Assembly: GCF_000376825.1 (NCBI RefSeq)
Contig: NZ_AQXW01000004.1
Span: forward strand, 434,001-498,000
Direction: 5' to 3'
Origin: Demetria terragena DSM 11295
Lineage (GTDB): Bacteria > Actinomycetota > Actinomycetes > Actinomycetales > Dermatophilaceae
Length of the DNA: 64,000 bases
The notes below the pieces were generated by a model. It worked only from the letters and a program-made list of their open reading frames with translations, had not been told where the DNA came from and made no database searches. Below are positions 32,101-40,760 of this stretch, one piece after another. Made by a program: the position numbers and the translations under genes. How positions within the stretch are numbered: position 1 is the stretch's first letter; every line of letters starts with the position of its first letter.

Positions 32101-32184
32101 GCGCGCGCCACGAACTCGAAGGTGGTCGCGCGCGTGGCCGGGGGCCGGGACGGGAGTGGGGGTCGCTGCAGGCACGCCTGCCAT
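29143..32184 (-). CDS. uvrA: Excinuclease ABC subunit A
   Basis: DNA-damage sensor of nucleotide-excision repair. About 1013 residues with two ABC modules: Walker [10 protein letters not shown] near residue 48 and GVSGSGKST in the second half, each with an LSGGEAQR signature ([13 protein letters not shown] and [13 protein letters not shown]). The zinc-module cysteines are visible (CPTC; CPNEHP to [12 protein letters not shown] to CEVC). I took the ATG at 32184; a GTG at 32199 and later in-frame starts before the conserved [10 protein letters not shown] are alternatives. The last 40 residues form a very basic Arg/Lys/Pro/Ala tail not needed for the core fold. Downstream of the PH-domain gene. 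Confidence 0.97.
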   Translation of the reverse strand: MAGVPAATPTPVPAPGHARDHLRVRGAREHNLKNIAVDLPRDSLIVFTGLSGSGKSSLAFDTIFAEGQRRYVESLSAYARQFLGQMDKPDVDFIEGLSPAVSIDQKSTNRNPRSTVGTITEVYDYLRLLFARAGRPHCPTCGEPVGRQTPQQIVDQLLQLPERTRFQVLAPVVRERKGEYVDLFHELQSKGYSRARVDGETVTLAEPPKLAKQKKHTIDVVVDRLVAKGSEDASAKQRLTDSVETALGLASGLVVIEFVDRADDADGEPRERRYSEKMACPNEHPLSIDEIEPRSFSFNSPFGACPACTGIGTELEVDADLVVPDQDKSIRDGALLPWAQGAGLNDYYERVITALGDDLKFSLDQPWSSLPERAKEALLHGKNHKVHVRYRSRYGRERNYSTGFEGVVTFVKRRHAETESDWSRERYEGYMREVPCPVCNGARLKPETLAVTVGGKSIAEVSALPISDAYGFLDTVDFTSRERQIAERVIKEIDARLGFLLDVGLDYLALDRPAGTLSGGEAQRIRLATQIGSGLVGVLYVLDEPSIGLHQRDNHRLIETLTRLRDLGNTLIVVEHDEDTIATADWIVDIGPGAGEHGGDVVHSGTVADLLKVPESITGAYLSGREEIPTPGERRPQDGRHVTVRGAREHNLHNIDVSFPLGNLVAITGVSGSGKSTLVNDVLYSVLANQLNGARHVPGRHKTVEGLDELDKVVHVDQGPIGRTPRSNPATYTGVFDHVRRLFAETTEAKVRGYQPGRFSFNVKGGRCESCSGDGTLKIEMNFLPDVYVPCEVCHGARYNRETLEVRFKGKTIADVLDMPIEEAAEFFAAVPAISRHMTTLNEVGLGYVRLGQSAPTLSGGEAQRVKLATELQKRSTGRTIYVLDEPTTGLHFEDIRKLLGVLQGLVDKGNTVLVIEHNLDVIKNADWVIDMGPEGGYGGGTVVAEGTPEDVAQVAASHTGRFLAPMLERTSGARPSQRRKRPAPAKRAGGSTPSRTPKGAGAGAAKSRRRSA

Positions 32185-32213
32185 CGTAGGTGCGACCACC
32201 GACAGCGCCGTAT

Positions 32214-32915
32214 TTAGTACCTCTGGTCGCCCGGGTCAGGCTGTCCCGGTGGCGTGGAACGGCCGATGTTGTCGGGCCCGGGAGAACTCGGGGGTGCTGG
32301 CGGCGCCGGCTCTGGACGGGCATCTTGCGGCGGGTAGGGAGTCCCGGGACGGGCCGGCTCGGTCGGCGGGATCTGACCACGGGGCCGACGCGGTTCGGTG
32401 GGTGGGTACTCACCATCGTCGCTTCCATCGTCGGTCTGGAAGAGCAGTTCGTTGAGGCGTACCTGGACCTTCTCAACGCTGGGCACGTCGTGGAGTTCCA
32501 TCCCCGCCTTTTCCGTCGCGTCCGACACAATCAATGTGCCGCAGCCAAGGATCCGGTCGAGCGGGCCCTTCTCATAGGTCACGTCATTGATGCGGTAGAG
32601 CGGAATGTCGCGGCCTGTCCGGGTGATCAGACCCGTGCGGGTCAGGAGCCGTCGGTTGGTGACGACGTACTGGGTCGTCCGCCACTTAATCAGCGGAATG
32701 GCCACCCACACCAGGAAGACCAACACACCGACGACGATGATCAGCCACATCAGCCAGCTCGCCCACTCGTTGTCGGCACGCAACTTCAGCAGGTAGGCCA
32801 CCGCAGCAACCGTGACGATGAATACCAGGATCGGCGCTGCCACCGTCTTGACGTGAGTGCGGAGCTCGAGCTCTACGCGCTCGCCCTGGGCGAGCAACTT
32901 CTCCGAGAAGGCCAT
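32214..32915 (-). CDS. Membrane protein with bacterial PH (DUF304-type) domain
   Basis: The 233-residue protein has two adjacent membrane spans (about residues 27-47 and 55-77). A bacterial pleckstrin-homology domain follows ([51 protein letters not shown]), then a 70-residue Pro-rich cytoplasmic-looking tail with repeated PPTEP and RPG units. These domains are common in actinobacteria but have no assigned biochemical role. It ends 29 bases before the uvrA start, so they may be cotranscribed. Confidence 0.88.
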   Translation of the reverse strand: MAFSEKLLAQGERVELELRTHVKTVAAPILVFIVTVAAVAYLLKLRADNEWASWLMWLIIVVGVLVFLVWVAIPLIKWRTTQYVVTNRRLLTRTGLITRTGRDIPLYRINDVTYEKGPLDRILGCGTLIVSDATEKAGMELHDVPSVEKVQVRLNELLFQTDDGSDDGEYPPTEPRRPRGQIPPTEPARPGTPYPPQDARPEPAPPAPPSSPGPDNIGRSTPPGQPDPGDQRY

Positions 32916-32978
32916 GGGCTCATGGTGCCACGCCCAACTCGATCGGCAGCGTTGCGGGCGCGGTGCGCCCTCCGGTCA

Positions 32979-35774
32979 TCAGCCCAAACGATCGGCTGCC
33001 ACGACCCCACGAAGTACCGAATCCACGGCATAGCGAGCGGTCCGTCGCACCTCCTGATCGGGCGAGGCGTCCGCGATCTGGTCGAGCAGGTCGATCAATT
33101 GCTTGCACCGTCGCACGAAGTCACCCGCAGTGAGGTCGCTATCGCGCAGGCATACCTCAAGGCGTTGGCCGCTCGCCCACCGGTGAATCGTCCAGGCAAT
33201 CCCTGGCTCGGGCGCACCCATCGGCGCAACCCGGTGCTCACGCTGGAGGTACTGGAGCTCGCCCCAGATGGAGTCAAGTTCCTTCAGCGCGTCGCGCACC
33301 TCGTCGTTCGGAAGCCGCGGCATCACATCGGTTGGCTCACGACGTGGCTCGTGAACCAGGGCACTGATGACGCTGGCAAACGATGCTGGATCGAGTCCGC
33401 GCCACACTTGTCGGCGGAGACACTCAGCCACCAAGAGATCCTTCTCGGTATAGATGCGCTGCAGCACCCGGCCTTCCTCAGTGACCTGCTGACCTTTCGC
33501 ATCGAGATAGCCCAGGACGCTCAGCAGGTCGCAGATTCGGTCGAAGGTCCGCGCCACCGTGTGCGTACGCCCCGCGACCTTGCGTTCCAATCCATCAGTC
33601 TCTCGACGCAGACGCCACCAGCGTTCGGACCAGCGCGCGTGGTCCTCCCGATATGGACATTCGTGGCTCGGGTGATCAGTGAGCGCCCGCCGCAAGCGAT
33701 CGATCTCGGCGGTGCTCTCGGCGTCCCGTTCTTCGCCCGACTCCGAGCGCCGCGGCGGCGGATCGTGCGGCGCTTTCGCGCGCAAGGTGGCCGCCAGATC
33801 CCGTCGAGACTTCGGATTGCGGCTACTGAACGACTTGGGAATCTGGATTGTCATGATGGGCTCAAGCGGCTCATCGACATCGCTGTCGCCGATGGCCCGC
33901 ACCTGACCATCCGCAGTGAGCACGATCGGATCGCCCGCCACGGCCCGACGGGGACCGCGCTTGCCGGGGACGACGACGGCCAGACCAGCCCGCCGACCGT
34001 CTGGCACGCGGACTACGTCACCGGGTTCAAGCAAGCTGAGCGAGTGGGCCGCCGCGGCACGCCGATTCCCGGCACGCTGCTTCTGAACTGACTTCTGGAG
34101 GTCGGACAGCTCGCGGCGTAGACGGGCATACTCGGCGAAGTCGCCCAGGTGACAGCGCATCGCATCCGCGTAGCCCTCCAGGCCTTCCTCGTTGCGCTTG
34201 ATAGCCCGTGCAATGCCCACGACGGCGCGGTCTGCCTGAAACTGTGCGAACGAGGACTCCAACACCTCCCGAGCTCGCGCGCGGCCAACCTGGTCCACGA
34301 GGTTGACGGCCATGTTGCTGGTGGGCACGAAGCTTGATCGCAGCGGATAGGTACGGGTCGAGGCCAATCCCGCGACCGACTCGGGATCGATGCGGCGATC
34401 GTGCAGCACGACCGCATGGCCTTCGACATCGATGCTGCGGCGGCCGGCCCGACCCGTCAGTTGGGTGAATTCAGCAGGCGTGATGTCGGCGTGCGTCTCT
34501 CCGTTGAACTTGACCAACTTCTCCAGTACGACGGTCCGGGCTGGCATGTTGATGCCCAGCGCGAGCGTCTCCGTGGCAAACACCGCTTTGATCCGACCAT
34601 CGGTGAAGAGGTCTTCGACGATCTCCCGAAAGGTGGGAAGCATCCCGGCGTGATGGGCGGCGAAGCCGCGCGACAGCCCCTCGACGAAGTCGTAGTAACC
34701 AAGCACGCCGAGGTCCTCGTCGGGCAGGCTCGACACCCGTTCCTCGACCATGCGACGAATGGCGCGACCTTCGGACTCAGGAATGAGCTCGGTACCCCAC
34801 GCCAGGAGCTGGCTCACCGCAGCGTCGCAGCCAACTCGACTGAAAATGAACGTAATCGCTGGCAGAAGACCGCTGCGGTCGAGCCGATCGATGACCTCAG
34901 CCCGACTCGGACCACCGCCCGGTCGGGCGCCGCGCGGTGGCGGCCCACCGGATTGACGACCGCGAGTCTGCCGGCCCTGGCGACCTCTGGGTGCGCCTGC
35001 GTCCTCACGTCGACCGCGTCGCTCCTGCTGGATTTGCGCGATGCGCTTGCGCAGTTGCGGGTTGAGCGCCAGCTGAGACTCATCGCCAGCGCGCCGGGTG
35101 TCCTCGACGAACAAGTCCATGAGTTCGCGACCGACCATCATGTGCTGCCAAAGAGGTACGGGGCGATGCTCCTCAACGATGACCTCGGTGTCGCCACGGA
35201 CTTCCCGTAACCAGTCGCCAAATTCCTCGGCGTTGGAGACGGTTGCGGACAACGACACCACCTGCACCGCCAGCGGCAACTGAATGATGACTTCTTCCCA
35301 GACTGCGCCACGGAACCGATCGGCGAGATAGTGCACCTCGTCCATGACCACGAACCCCAGCGTGTCGAGGGTCGCGCTACCGGCGTACAGCATGTTGCGG
35401 AGCACCTCGGTGGTCATGACGACGATCGAGGCTTCACCATTGATCGATGAGTCACCGGTGAGGAGGCCAACGTTGTGTGTGCCATGACGCTCGCACAAGT
35501 CGGCGTACTTCTGATTGGACAACGCCTTAATCGGCGTCGTGTAAAAGGTCTTACGACCGGTGTGGACTGCGAGGTAGCACGCGAACTCACCCACCACGGT
35601 TTTGCCCGAGCCTGTGGGTGCCGCAACGAGCACCCCGCGGCCTTCCTGAACCGCCTCGCACCCCGATACCTGGAAGGCATCTAGCGGGAAGTCATAGCCC
35701 TGCGCGAAACGGGTGAAGTGGCTGGAGTCGTAGCGACGGCGCTCTGGCGCTGCCTCGGAGGTTGAGCTGGGCAT
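32979..35774 (-). CDS. helY: Ski2/Mtr4-like DEVH-box helicase HelY
   Basis: Superfamily 2 RNA helicase of 931 residues. Motif I APTGSGKT is at 52-59, motif II DEVH at 145-148, SLSATVSNAEEF is motif III, and QLTGRAGRRSID is motif VI, followed by a winged-helix and helical-bundle C-terminal region with DSVLRGVVAADRLG at the end. An Arg/Gly-rich insert of about 40 residues (near residues 255-295) lies between the two RecA-like domains. Start ATG at 35774, 7 bases after TAGTCT. The tatA-tatC-helY order is conserved in actinobacteria, including mycobacteria. Confidence 0.95.
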   Translation of the reverse strand: MPSSTSEAAPERRRYDSSHFTRFAQGYDFPLDAFQVSGCEAVQEGRGVLVAAPTGSGKTVVGEFACYLAVHTGRKTFYTTPIKALSNQKYADLCERHGTHNVGLLTGDSSINGEASIVVMTTEVLRNMLYAGSATLDTLGFVVMDEVHYLADRFRGAVWEEVIIQLPLAVQVVSLSATVSNAEEFGDWLREVRGDTEVIVEEHRPVPLWQHMMVGRELMDLFVEDTRRAGDESQLALNPQLRKRIAQIQQERRGRREDAGAPRGRQGRQTRGRQSGGPPPRGARPGGGPSRAEVIDRLDRSGLLPAITFIFSRVGCDAAVSQLLAWGTELIPESEGRAIRRMVEERVSSLPDEDLGVLGYYDFVEGLSRGFAAHHAGMLPTFREIVEDLFTDGRIKAVFATETLALGINMPARTVVLEKLVKFNGETHADITPAEFTQLTGRAGRRSIDVEGHAVVLHDRRIDPESVAGLASTRTYPLRSSFVPTSNMAVNLVDQVGRARAREVLESSFAQFQADRAVVGIARAIKRNEEGLEGYADAMRCHLGDFAEYARLRRELSDLQKSVQKQRAGNRRAAAAHSLSLLEPGDVVRVPDGRRAGLAVVVPGKRGPRRAVAGDPIVLTADGQVRAIGDSDVDEPLEPIMTIQIPKSFSSRNPKSRRDLAATLRAKAPHDPPPRRSESGEERDAESTAEIDRLRRALTDHPSHECPYREDHARWSERWWRLRRETDGLERKVAGRTHTVARTFDRICDLLSVLGYLDAKGQQVTEEGRVLQRIYTEKDLLVAECLRRQVWRGLDPASFASVISALVHEPRREPTDVMPRLPNDEVRDALKELDSIWGELQYLQREHRVAPMGAPEPGIAWTIHRWASGQRLEVCLRDSDLTAGDFVRRCKQLIDLLDQIADASPDQEVRRTARYAVDSVLRGVVAADRLG

Positions 35775-35781
35775 GCTGCTG

Positions 35782-35787
35782 AGACTA
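35782..35787 (-). promoter_or_regulatory. -10 element TAGTCT of a leaderless promoter (helY)
   Basis: Minus-strand TAGTCT, 7 bases, then the helY ATG. helY may therefore also be transcribed independently of tatA-tatC. Confidence 0.6.
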
Positions 35788-35828
35788 GGCGGACAACGAG
35801 GGGCCGGACGGCGCGACGCGCTCAGACC

Positions 35829-36680
35829 TCAGAGCTCAGATTGTGCTTCGTCATCGACATCAAGCCACTCGGGTCGTTCCTTGGCCTCGCGGCGCTTGTC
35901 GAGCATGATCGCCAGCCCACAGGAGCCGTAGTACAGGATCATCAGGGGGATCAGGATGACGAACATCGCCAACGGGTCGGGCGTCGGGGCCATCATCGCC
36001 GAGAACACCGCGATCACCAGAACTGCCACGCGCCAGCCCTTGAGCATGATGCGACCCGGGAGGATACGAATGGTGTTGAGCGCCATCAGGATCACCGGCA
36101 ACAGGAACGACAGCCCCATCAGCAGGATGAACTTCGTGACGAAGTTGATGTAGTAGGTCGCGTCGATCAGATTGGACGTGATGTTGTCGGCTGGCGTGAA
36201 GCCGAACAGCGCGCCGATGATGGCCGGGATCGCCAGGCCGCCAAAGATGCAGCCGATGATGAACAGGGGCACCGCCGACCCGATGAACAAGCGGGCGACT
36301 TTCTTCTCTTTCTTGGTCAGACCCGGCACCAGGAAGCCCCAGATCTGCCACAGCCACACCGGACTCGACAGAATCAGGCCAACAAAGAAAGAGATTTTGA
36401 TCCGCAAACTGAATGCCTGCGTCGCCTGCCCGAAGTTGGGCTGGATTTGGGCTGAAGGATGCTCGTCGCGATAGTCGAAGATCGGCTGGATCAGGACGTT
36501 CCAGACACCCTTGAAATCCCAGCTGCCGATCGCGACCGGGTCGAAAATGAGCCAGCCAATCACCGCTCCGGCCACGATGGCGCCGGTCGCGATCAACGTG
36601 CGATTGCGGAACTCCCGGAAGTGGTCGCCGAGCGACATCCGGGCTTCGGGGTTGGCCGACTTCCGGCGCAGCAGCGCCAT
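35829..36680 (-). CDS. tatC: Twin-arginine translocase subunit TatC
   Basis: Receptor component of the Tat export system. The 283-residue protein has six membrane spans and the conserved N-terminal MSLGDHFREFRNRTL (the usual H-x-x-E-x-R motif of TatC) and the LWQIWGFLVPGLTKKEKK loop. The start at 36680 has only a weak upstream site. It follows tatA by 58 bases and precedes helY. The Tat substrate visible in this window is the Rieske lipoprotein. Confidence 0.97.
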   Translation of the reverse strand: MALLRRKSANPEARMSLGDHFREFRNRTLIATGAIVAGAVIGWLIFDPVAIGSWDFKGVWNVLIQPIFDYRDEHPSAQIQPNFGQATQAFSLRIKISFFVGLILSSPVWLWQIWGFLVPGLTKKEKKVARLFIGSAVPLFIIGCIFGGLAIPAIIGALFGFTPADNITSNLIDATYYINFVTKFILLMGLSFLLPVILMALNTIRILPGRIMLKGWRVAVLVIAVFSAMMAPTPDPLAMFVILIPLMILYYGSCGLAIMLDKRREAKERPEWLDVDDEAQSEL

Positions 36681-36738
36681 TCAGCAGGTGCCGTTCACGC
36701 GGTCATGGAGTGGAAAGTTCGCAACGGAGCGGGTGGGC

Positions 36739-37074
36739 TCAGTTGCCCTGCGAGGGGCCGGTGGCGCCGCCCTGGTTCTGCGGGGGCTGCTGACCTGCGA
36801 CGGGAGCCTCGCCGGGAACCGACTGATCGGGGGCGGCCGCACGTGGTGCCTCGCCGGGGACCGTGCCGTCGGCGCGCTTGGGCTGGCTCGCCTGACCCTG
36901 AACGGTTTCTTTCGATGCGTCGCTGTCGGTCAGGTCGCCGAGTTCACTCTTGAGGATGCGCGTCGAACGCCCCAGGCTACGGGCTGCGTCCGGCAACTTC
37001 TTCCAGCCGAACACGACCACGATGATCAGCACCAAGATGACAACGGCCATCGGGTTATCGAACAGTCGGGCCAC
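36739..37074 (-). CDS. tatA: Sec-independent translocase component TatA
   Basis: Pore-forming Tat component. The 111-residue protein has a single N-terminal membrane span (about residues 8-23), the FGWKKLPDAARSLGRSTRILKSEL amphipathic helix with the conserved FG hinge, and a Gln/Pro/Ala-rich acidic tail containing two VPGEAP units. AGAGGA precedes the ATG. It lies between pafC and tatC, as in mycobacteria. Confidence 0.95.
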   Translation of the reverse strand: MARLFDNPMAVVILVLIIVVVFGWKKLPDAARSLGRSTRILKSELGDLTDSDASKETVQGQASQPKRADGTVPGEAPRAAAPDQSVPGEAPVAGQQPPQNQGGATGPSQGN

Positions 37075-37123
37075 GGTGGATTCCTCTTCTCACACGCACA
37101 GGATGAACTAGGTCTACCCAAGT

Positions 37124-38101
37124 CTACGCACCACTCTGGTCGTACGTCGCCAGTGCCTCACGCGCGGCGGCAGACACCCGGTCTGCCACGGCTGCCGGCG
37201 CCAAGACCACGGCCTCTCCCCCGAGGCGACTCACCAGGGACACCACCCACGTCGGGTCGGTGACGCGCAGGTCGACTTCGATTTTTCCGTCGGGTCGCGT
37301 CGCCACCTGCTCGATGGGGTAATACTCCGCGACCCAGGCCGCGGCTGGCTCAAGAAGCAATTGGACCAGGACGTCGTCTGCTGACGGCTGGAACAGCCCG
37401 TCGCTCAACTCACGAGGTTGCACGCCCTCCGGTGGGGTCCCATCGACATCGAGTACCTCGACATGTTCGATTCGATCAAGCCGGAAGAGCCTCCGGTCCT
37501 CAGCGCGATGGCACCAACCTTCGAGGTACCAACGGCCATCAAGATTGACCACGCGCATCGGATCGACGTCTCGCTCGGTGGATTCGTCCCGCGCCGCGAC
37601 CAGATAGCGCAAGTGGACGCGACGACTCCGGTCGAGTGCGCCCCGCAGCAGGGCCAACGCCTCACGCTCGGAGTCAGCACCGAGGGCGACCTGCACCTGC
37701 CCTGCGCCCTCCAGCATCTCGCCGGTGGCGCTCGTGAGTTTGGCCAGGGCGCGAGAGGCGGCTCCTCGCTCGCTCAGGTCGGGGATTGCGAGCAGCGTCC
37801 GAAGGCCCACGATGAGGGCAAGCGCCTCATCGCGATTGAGCCGCAACGGTGTCGAGATGGTGTCAGCGTTGCGGAGATAGACCCGTCCGTCCTCCCACTC
37901 TGCCTCGATGAGGTCATCGGGCATGTGCCCCGGCGTGCCACAGAGGAACAACAACATGAGGTCGGCTTCGACCTGCTCGGGTGTGACGCCCAACTCTGCC
38001 GCAGCCTCAGTGAGGTCGATGCCTTGGCGGTTCACCAGCCACGGGACCATGGTCAACAGTCGCGCCAGCCGTCCGGTCGCGCTTTCTACCGTCGCGGTCA
38101 T
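37124..38101 (-). CDS. pafC: WYL-domain transcriptional regulator PafC
   Basis: Partner of PafB in the LexA/RecA-independent DNA-damage response of actinobacteria. The 325-residue protein has an N-terminal winged HTH (QGIDLTEAAAELGVTPEQVEADL) and a WYL domain (GRWYLEGWCHRAEDRRLFRLDRI), then a C-terminal WCX-like region. The ATG overlaps the pafB stop as ATGA. The two proteins act together in the family (fused in some species). Confidence 0.93.
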   Translation of the reverse strand: MTATVESATGRLARLLTMVPWLVNRQGIDLTEAAAELGVTPEQVEADLMLLFLCGTPGHMPDDLIEAEWEDGRVYLRNADTISTPLRLNRDEALALIVGLRTLLAIPDLSERGAASRALAKLTSATGEMLEGAGQVQVALGADSEREALALLRGALDRSRRVHLRYLVAARDESTERDVDPMRVVNLDGRWYLEGWCHRAEDRRLFRLDRIEHVEVLDVDGTPPEGVQPRELSDGLFQPSADDVLVQLLLEPAAAWVAEYYPIEQVATRPDGKIEVDLRVTDPTWVVSLVSRLGGEAVVLAPAAVADRVSAAAREALATYDQSGA

Positions 38102-39096
38102 ACCGACCCTTCCTGAGCGGCCACGAGCGCGGCCAGTCGGGCGCGTACGCCCTCGACAAGTTCAGTGGGGCTGATGGCCACCGCCGACGGACCGAACCCG
38201 CATACCTCCGACACGAGACGCTCGACGTCGTGATGGGCCAGGGTGAGTTGATCCCAGTCATCATCGACGGCAACGACTTCACTGGCCCGGCGCCGCAACG
38301 TATTTCCGGCGCCGGCGCGCACTCGCACGACGGCGGTCCGCGCGCTCCGCCCGCTGTCGTTGGTAGCGATCATCGACATGGCGTCGTGGCCTTCGGGAAT
38401 GTCGTAGGCCTTGGCCGGACCCTGAACCTTGACCTTTCCCACCACCCGACTTAACCGGAAGACTCGGGGTGCGTCGCGGTCAAGGTCGAAGCCGGTGACA
38501 TACCAGTGACCATGCCAACTGGCCACCGCCCACGGCTGCAAGCGACGCGCTTGCGCGGGTGCGTCAACACCCTTGCGGTAGGAAAACGCAACCATGCGGC
38601 GCTGCAACGCCGCGTCCTTTATCGGCTCAAATGCTGGCTCCGTGGTGCGGACCCGCGGTTCGAGGGTGACCACCGGTCCGACCTCACGGTCGACATCGTG
38701 AACGCGCAGTTTGCGCATCGCCTGAGCCGCAGCTCCCCCAAGGCTCGCCTGCTGCCAGGTTCGGGCGGCCAAACCCAGCACCGCGAGTTCGTCGGTCTCG
38801 AACGCGATGTCAGGGAGGGCGTATTCGCGTTGGTCGATGCGATAGCCCGGTTCATCGTCGAAGTAGGCGTCCAGCGGCTCGGTACGCAATGGGATACCGA
38901 TATCGCGAAGTTCGTCCTTGTCGCGCTCAAACATTCGGTCGAAGGACTCATCAGACGCCGCGTCACCATACTGCGGGACGGCCTTGCGGATGTCCTGTTT
39001 GGACAGCGGTCGGCGCGTAGACAGGAGGCAGATCACGAGGTTGAGGAGGCGCTCGGTCTTAAGAGCGGGCGAAACCGCACGCGACGAGGAAGCCAT
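38098..39096 (-). CDS. pafB: WYL-domain transcriptional regulator PafB
   Basis: The 332-residue protein has an N-terminal HTH (RPLSKQDIRKAVPQYGDAASDESFDRMFERDKDELRDIG) and the WYL domain (QPWAVASWHGHWYVTGFDLDRDAPRVFRLSRVV). In mycobacteria PafBC activates a large DNA-damage regulon. The ATG at 39096 starts the conserved region and lies 7 bases after TAGGCT, a leaderless arrangement; the longer open frame upstream runs through the divergent gene. Coupled to pafC by ATGA. Confidence 0.93.
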   Translation of the reverse strand: MASSSRAVSPALKTERLLNLVICLLSTRRPLSKQDIRKAVPQYGDAASDESFDRMFERDKDELRDIGIPLRTEPLDAYFDDEPGYRIDQREYALPDIAFETDELAVLGLAARTWQQASLGGAAAQAMRKLRVHDVDREVGPVVTLEPRVRTTEPAFEPIKDAALQRRMVAFSYRKGVDAPAQARRLQPWAVASWHGHWYVTGFDLDRDAPRVFRLSRVVGKVKVQGPAKAYDIPEGHDAMSMIATNDSGRSARTAVVRVRAGAGNTLRRRASEVVAVDDDWDQLTLAHHDVERLVSEVCGFGPSAVAISPTELVEGVRARLAALVAAQEGSV

Positions 39097-39103
39097 GCCC
39101 CCG

Positions 39104-39109
39104 AGCCTA
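39104..39109 (-). promoter_or_regulatory. -10 element TAGGCT of a leaderless promoter (pafB)
   Basis: Minus-strand TAGGCT, 7 bases, then the pafB ATG. Its divergent counterpart at 39126-39131 is only 16 bases away. Confidence 0.62.
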
Positions 39110-39125
39110 CCTAGCCGATTCGGAC

Positions 39126-39131
39126 TAGTGT
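39126..39131 (+). promoter_or_regulatory. -10 element TAGTGT of a leaderless promoter (DUF3866 gene)
   Basis: TAGTGT, 7 bases, then the GTG at 39139. Back-to-back with the pafB -10, so the two polymerases would occupy overlapping DNA. Confidence 0.58.
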
Positions 39132-39138
39132 GCGAGGC

Positions 39139-40230
39139 GTGATTCATTGGCGATCGGGTGTCGTGGAGTCTGAGGTATCGCGCCGGTCGGGTGCCGTCGA
39201 GCATCTCGTCCGGATCGACGACCGAGTCGTCCGGGCGTTGTCCTACTCCGAACTCGTGGGCGAGCCCGCTGTCGGTGACCGAGTTCTACTCAACGTTTCT
39301 GCGCTCGATCGGGGCCTGGGAACCGGTGGCCTCGCTCTCGTGGTCGCCCTGCCAGACCGCCTGCCCAAGGACCCACCGGCCGGGCCAGGTCACGTGGTCA
39401 AGGCGCGCTATTCCCCCACCCAGACGATGGTCCTCGGGGTCGACGAGCAGGAGTCACCCCATCATGAGGTGCTTCGCGAGGCCGATGACCTGGCGGGCAT
39501 GCCGGTGGTCGTTGCCGATCTGCACTCGGCTGTCCCGGCGATCCTCGCGGGTCTGCGGGAGCAGGCCGGGCTACGAGTCGCGTACGTCATGAGTGACGGT
39601 GGCGCGCTGCCGATTGCGTTCTCCCGCACGGTCGCCGACCTGAAGGACGCTGGCTGGCTGGCCGGGACCGTGACAGCGGGGCAGGCCTACGGCGGTGACC
39701 TGGAGTCGGTCAACGTGCATACCGGCCTGCTTGCCGCCCACGCCGTTCTGGGCGCCGACGTCGTCGTACTCAGCCAGGGCCCGGGCAATCTCGGCACTGG
39801 CACCCGATGGGGCTTCTCCGGCGTGGCAGCAGGTGAGGCGCTCAACGCCGCGTGGGTCCTCGGCGGGCGCGGCGTGGCCTCACTTCGGGTCTCGCAGGCT
39901 GATGAGCGCGAGCGCCACCAAGGAATTTCGCACCACTCCATGACGGCGTACGGTCGAGTCGCGCGGGTACCAGCAGACCTACCAGTGCCGATCCTGGAGG
40001 GAGAACTCGGCGCAACGATCCGAACTCAGGCGCAGGACCTGGTGGCCCTCAGCGACGACCGACTCGTGCGCCATGACATCGAGACCGAGGGTCTGCGCGC
40101 TGCGCTTGAGGACTGCCCGGTCGACCTACGCACCATGGGACGCAATCTGGACGCTGATGAGGCGTCGTTCCTCGCCGCAGCAGCCGCCGGGCGCTTCACG
40201 GCTGCCCTGCTGTCAGCGGACCAACAGTGA
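39139..40230 (+). CDS. DUF3866-family protein
   Basis: Protein of 363 residues matching the DUF3866 family, which occurs next to pafBC in many actinobacteria. Function unknown. Visible features are a beta-rich N-terminal part (VVESEVSRRSGAVEHLVRIDDRVVRALSYSELVGEPAVGDRVLLNV) and a central alpha/beta part with MSDGGALPIAFSRTV and LSQGPGNLGTGTRWGFSG. A conserved-looking HHSMTAYGRV segment also holds two histidines. The GTG at 39139 is used because of the -10 element 7 bases upstream. It is divergent from pafB and ends before a 14-bp hairpin shared with the convergent FKBP gene. Confidence 0.8.
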   Translation: MIHWRSGVVESEVSRRSGAVEHLVRIDDRVVRALSYSELVGEPAVGDRVLLNVSALDRGLGTGGLALVVALPDRLPKDPPAGPGHVVKARYSPTQTMVLGVDEQESPHHEVLREADDLAGMPVVVADLHSAVPAILAGLREQAGLRVAYVMSDGGALPIAFSRTVADLKDAGWLAGTVTAGQAYGGDLESVNVHTGLLAAHAVLGADVVVLSQGPGNLGTGTRWGFSGVAAGEALNAAWVLGGRGVASLRVSQADERERHQGISHHSMTAYGRVARVPADLPVPILEGELGATIRTQAQDLVALSDDRLVRHDIETEGLRAALEDCPVDLRTMGRNLDADEASFLAAAAAGRFTAALLSADQQ

Positions 40231-40255
40231 CTTGTTGTCCGGGTGGCGGGTTCCT

Positions 40256-40289
40256 CACCCGTTGGTGCGATGTACCGCACCAACGGGTG
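40256..40289. terminator. Bidirectional hairpin between convergent genes
   Basis: A perfect 14-base-pair stem (40256-40269 with 40276-40289) around a 6-base loop lies between the DUF3866 stop and the FKBP stop. There is no T-run. Being symmetrical it can serve both genes. Confidence 0.8.
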
Positions 40290-40305
40290 GGAAAACCACC
40301 AGTGG

Positions 40306-40725
40306 CTAGCTGAGACCGAAGGAACGGCCTGCGCCAGGCTTGTTGGTCGATACCAAGTCGACGACGAAGATGAGCGTCTCACCCGGGGCGATGGCCTCGC
40401 CCGCGCCGCTGTCGCCATAGCCGAGGTGCGGCGGGATGGTGATCTTGCGGCGGCCGCCGACCTTCATGCCGAGCAGGCCCTGGTCCCATCCCTGGATGAC
40501 CTGGCCGACTCCGGCCTGGAACGCCAATGGCGTCCCACGGTTCCAGGATGCGTCGAACTCTTCGCCGGTGGACCAGGCAACCCCGACGTAGTGGGCCTGG
40601 ATGCTGTCACCGGCCGCTACCTCGGCGCCGTCACCGACGGAAAGATCTTCGACAACCAGTTCTTCCGGCGGGTTCTCACCGGGGAAGTCGATCTCGGGCT
40701 TGGTCGTGCTGGGGTCAAACGGCAT
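40306..40725 (-). CDS. FKBP-type peptidyl-prolyl isomerase (single domain)
   Basis: Cytoplasmic 139-residue prolyl isomerase. The FKBP core is complete: VQAHYVG-like IQAHYVGVAWSTGEEFDASW, VIQGWDQGLLGMKVGGRRKITIPPHLGYG and LIFVVDLV. No signal peptide. AGGAG precedes the ATG by 8 bases. It lies 35 bases after the larger FKBP lipoprotein gene on the same strand, so the two are probably one operon. Confidence 0.95.
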   Translation of the reverse strand: MPFDPSTTKPEIDFPGENPPEELVVEDLSVGDGAEVAAGDSIQAHYVGVAWSTGEEFDASWNRGTPLAFQAGVGQVIQGWDQGLLGMKVGGRRKITIPPHLGYGDSGAGEAIAPGETLIFVVDLVSTNKPGAGRSFGLS

Positions 40726-40760
40726 CGTGAAACTCCTGAATTGTGCTGTGCAAGAACGGT

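Noticed and set aside
32190-34091. Plus-strand open frame of 633 codons opposite helY and the PH-domain gene
   Set aside because: It is antisense to two clear genes, rich in His/Arg/Gly without family motifs, and is explained by the high GC codon pattern of the opposite strand.
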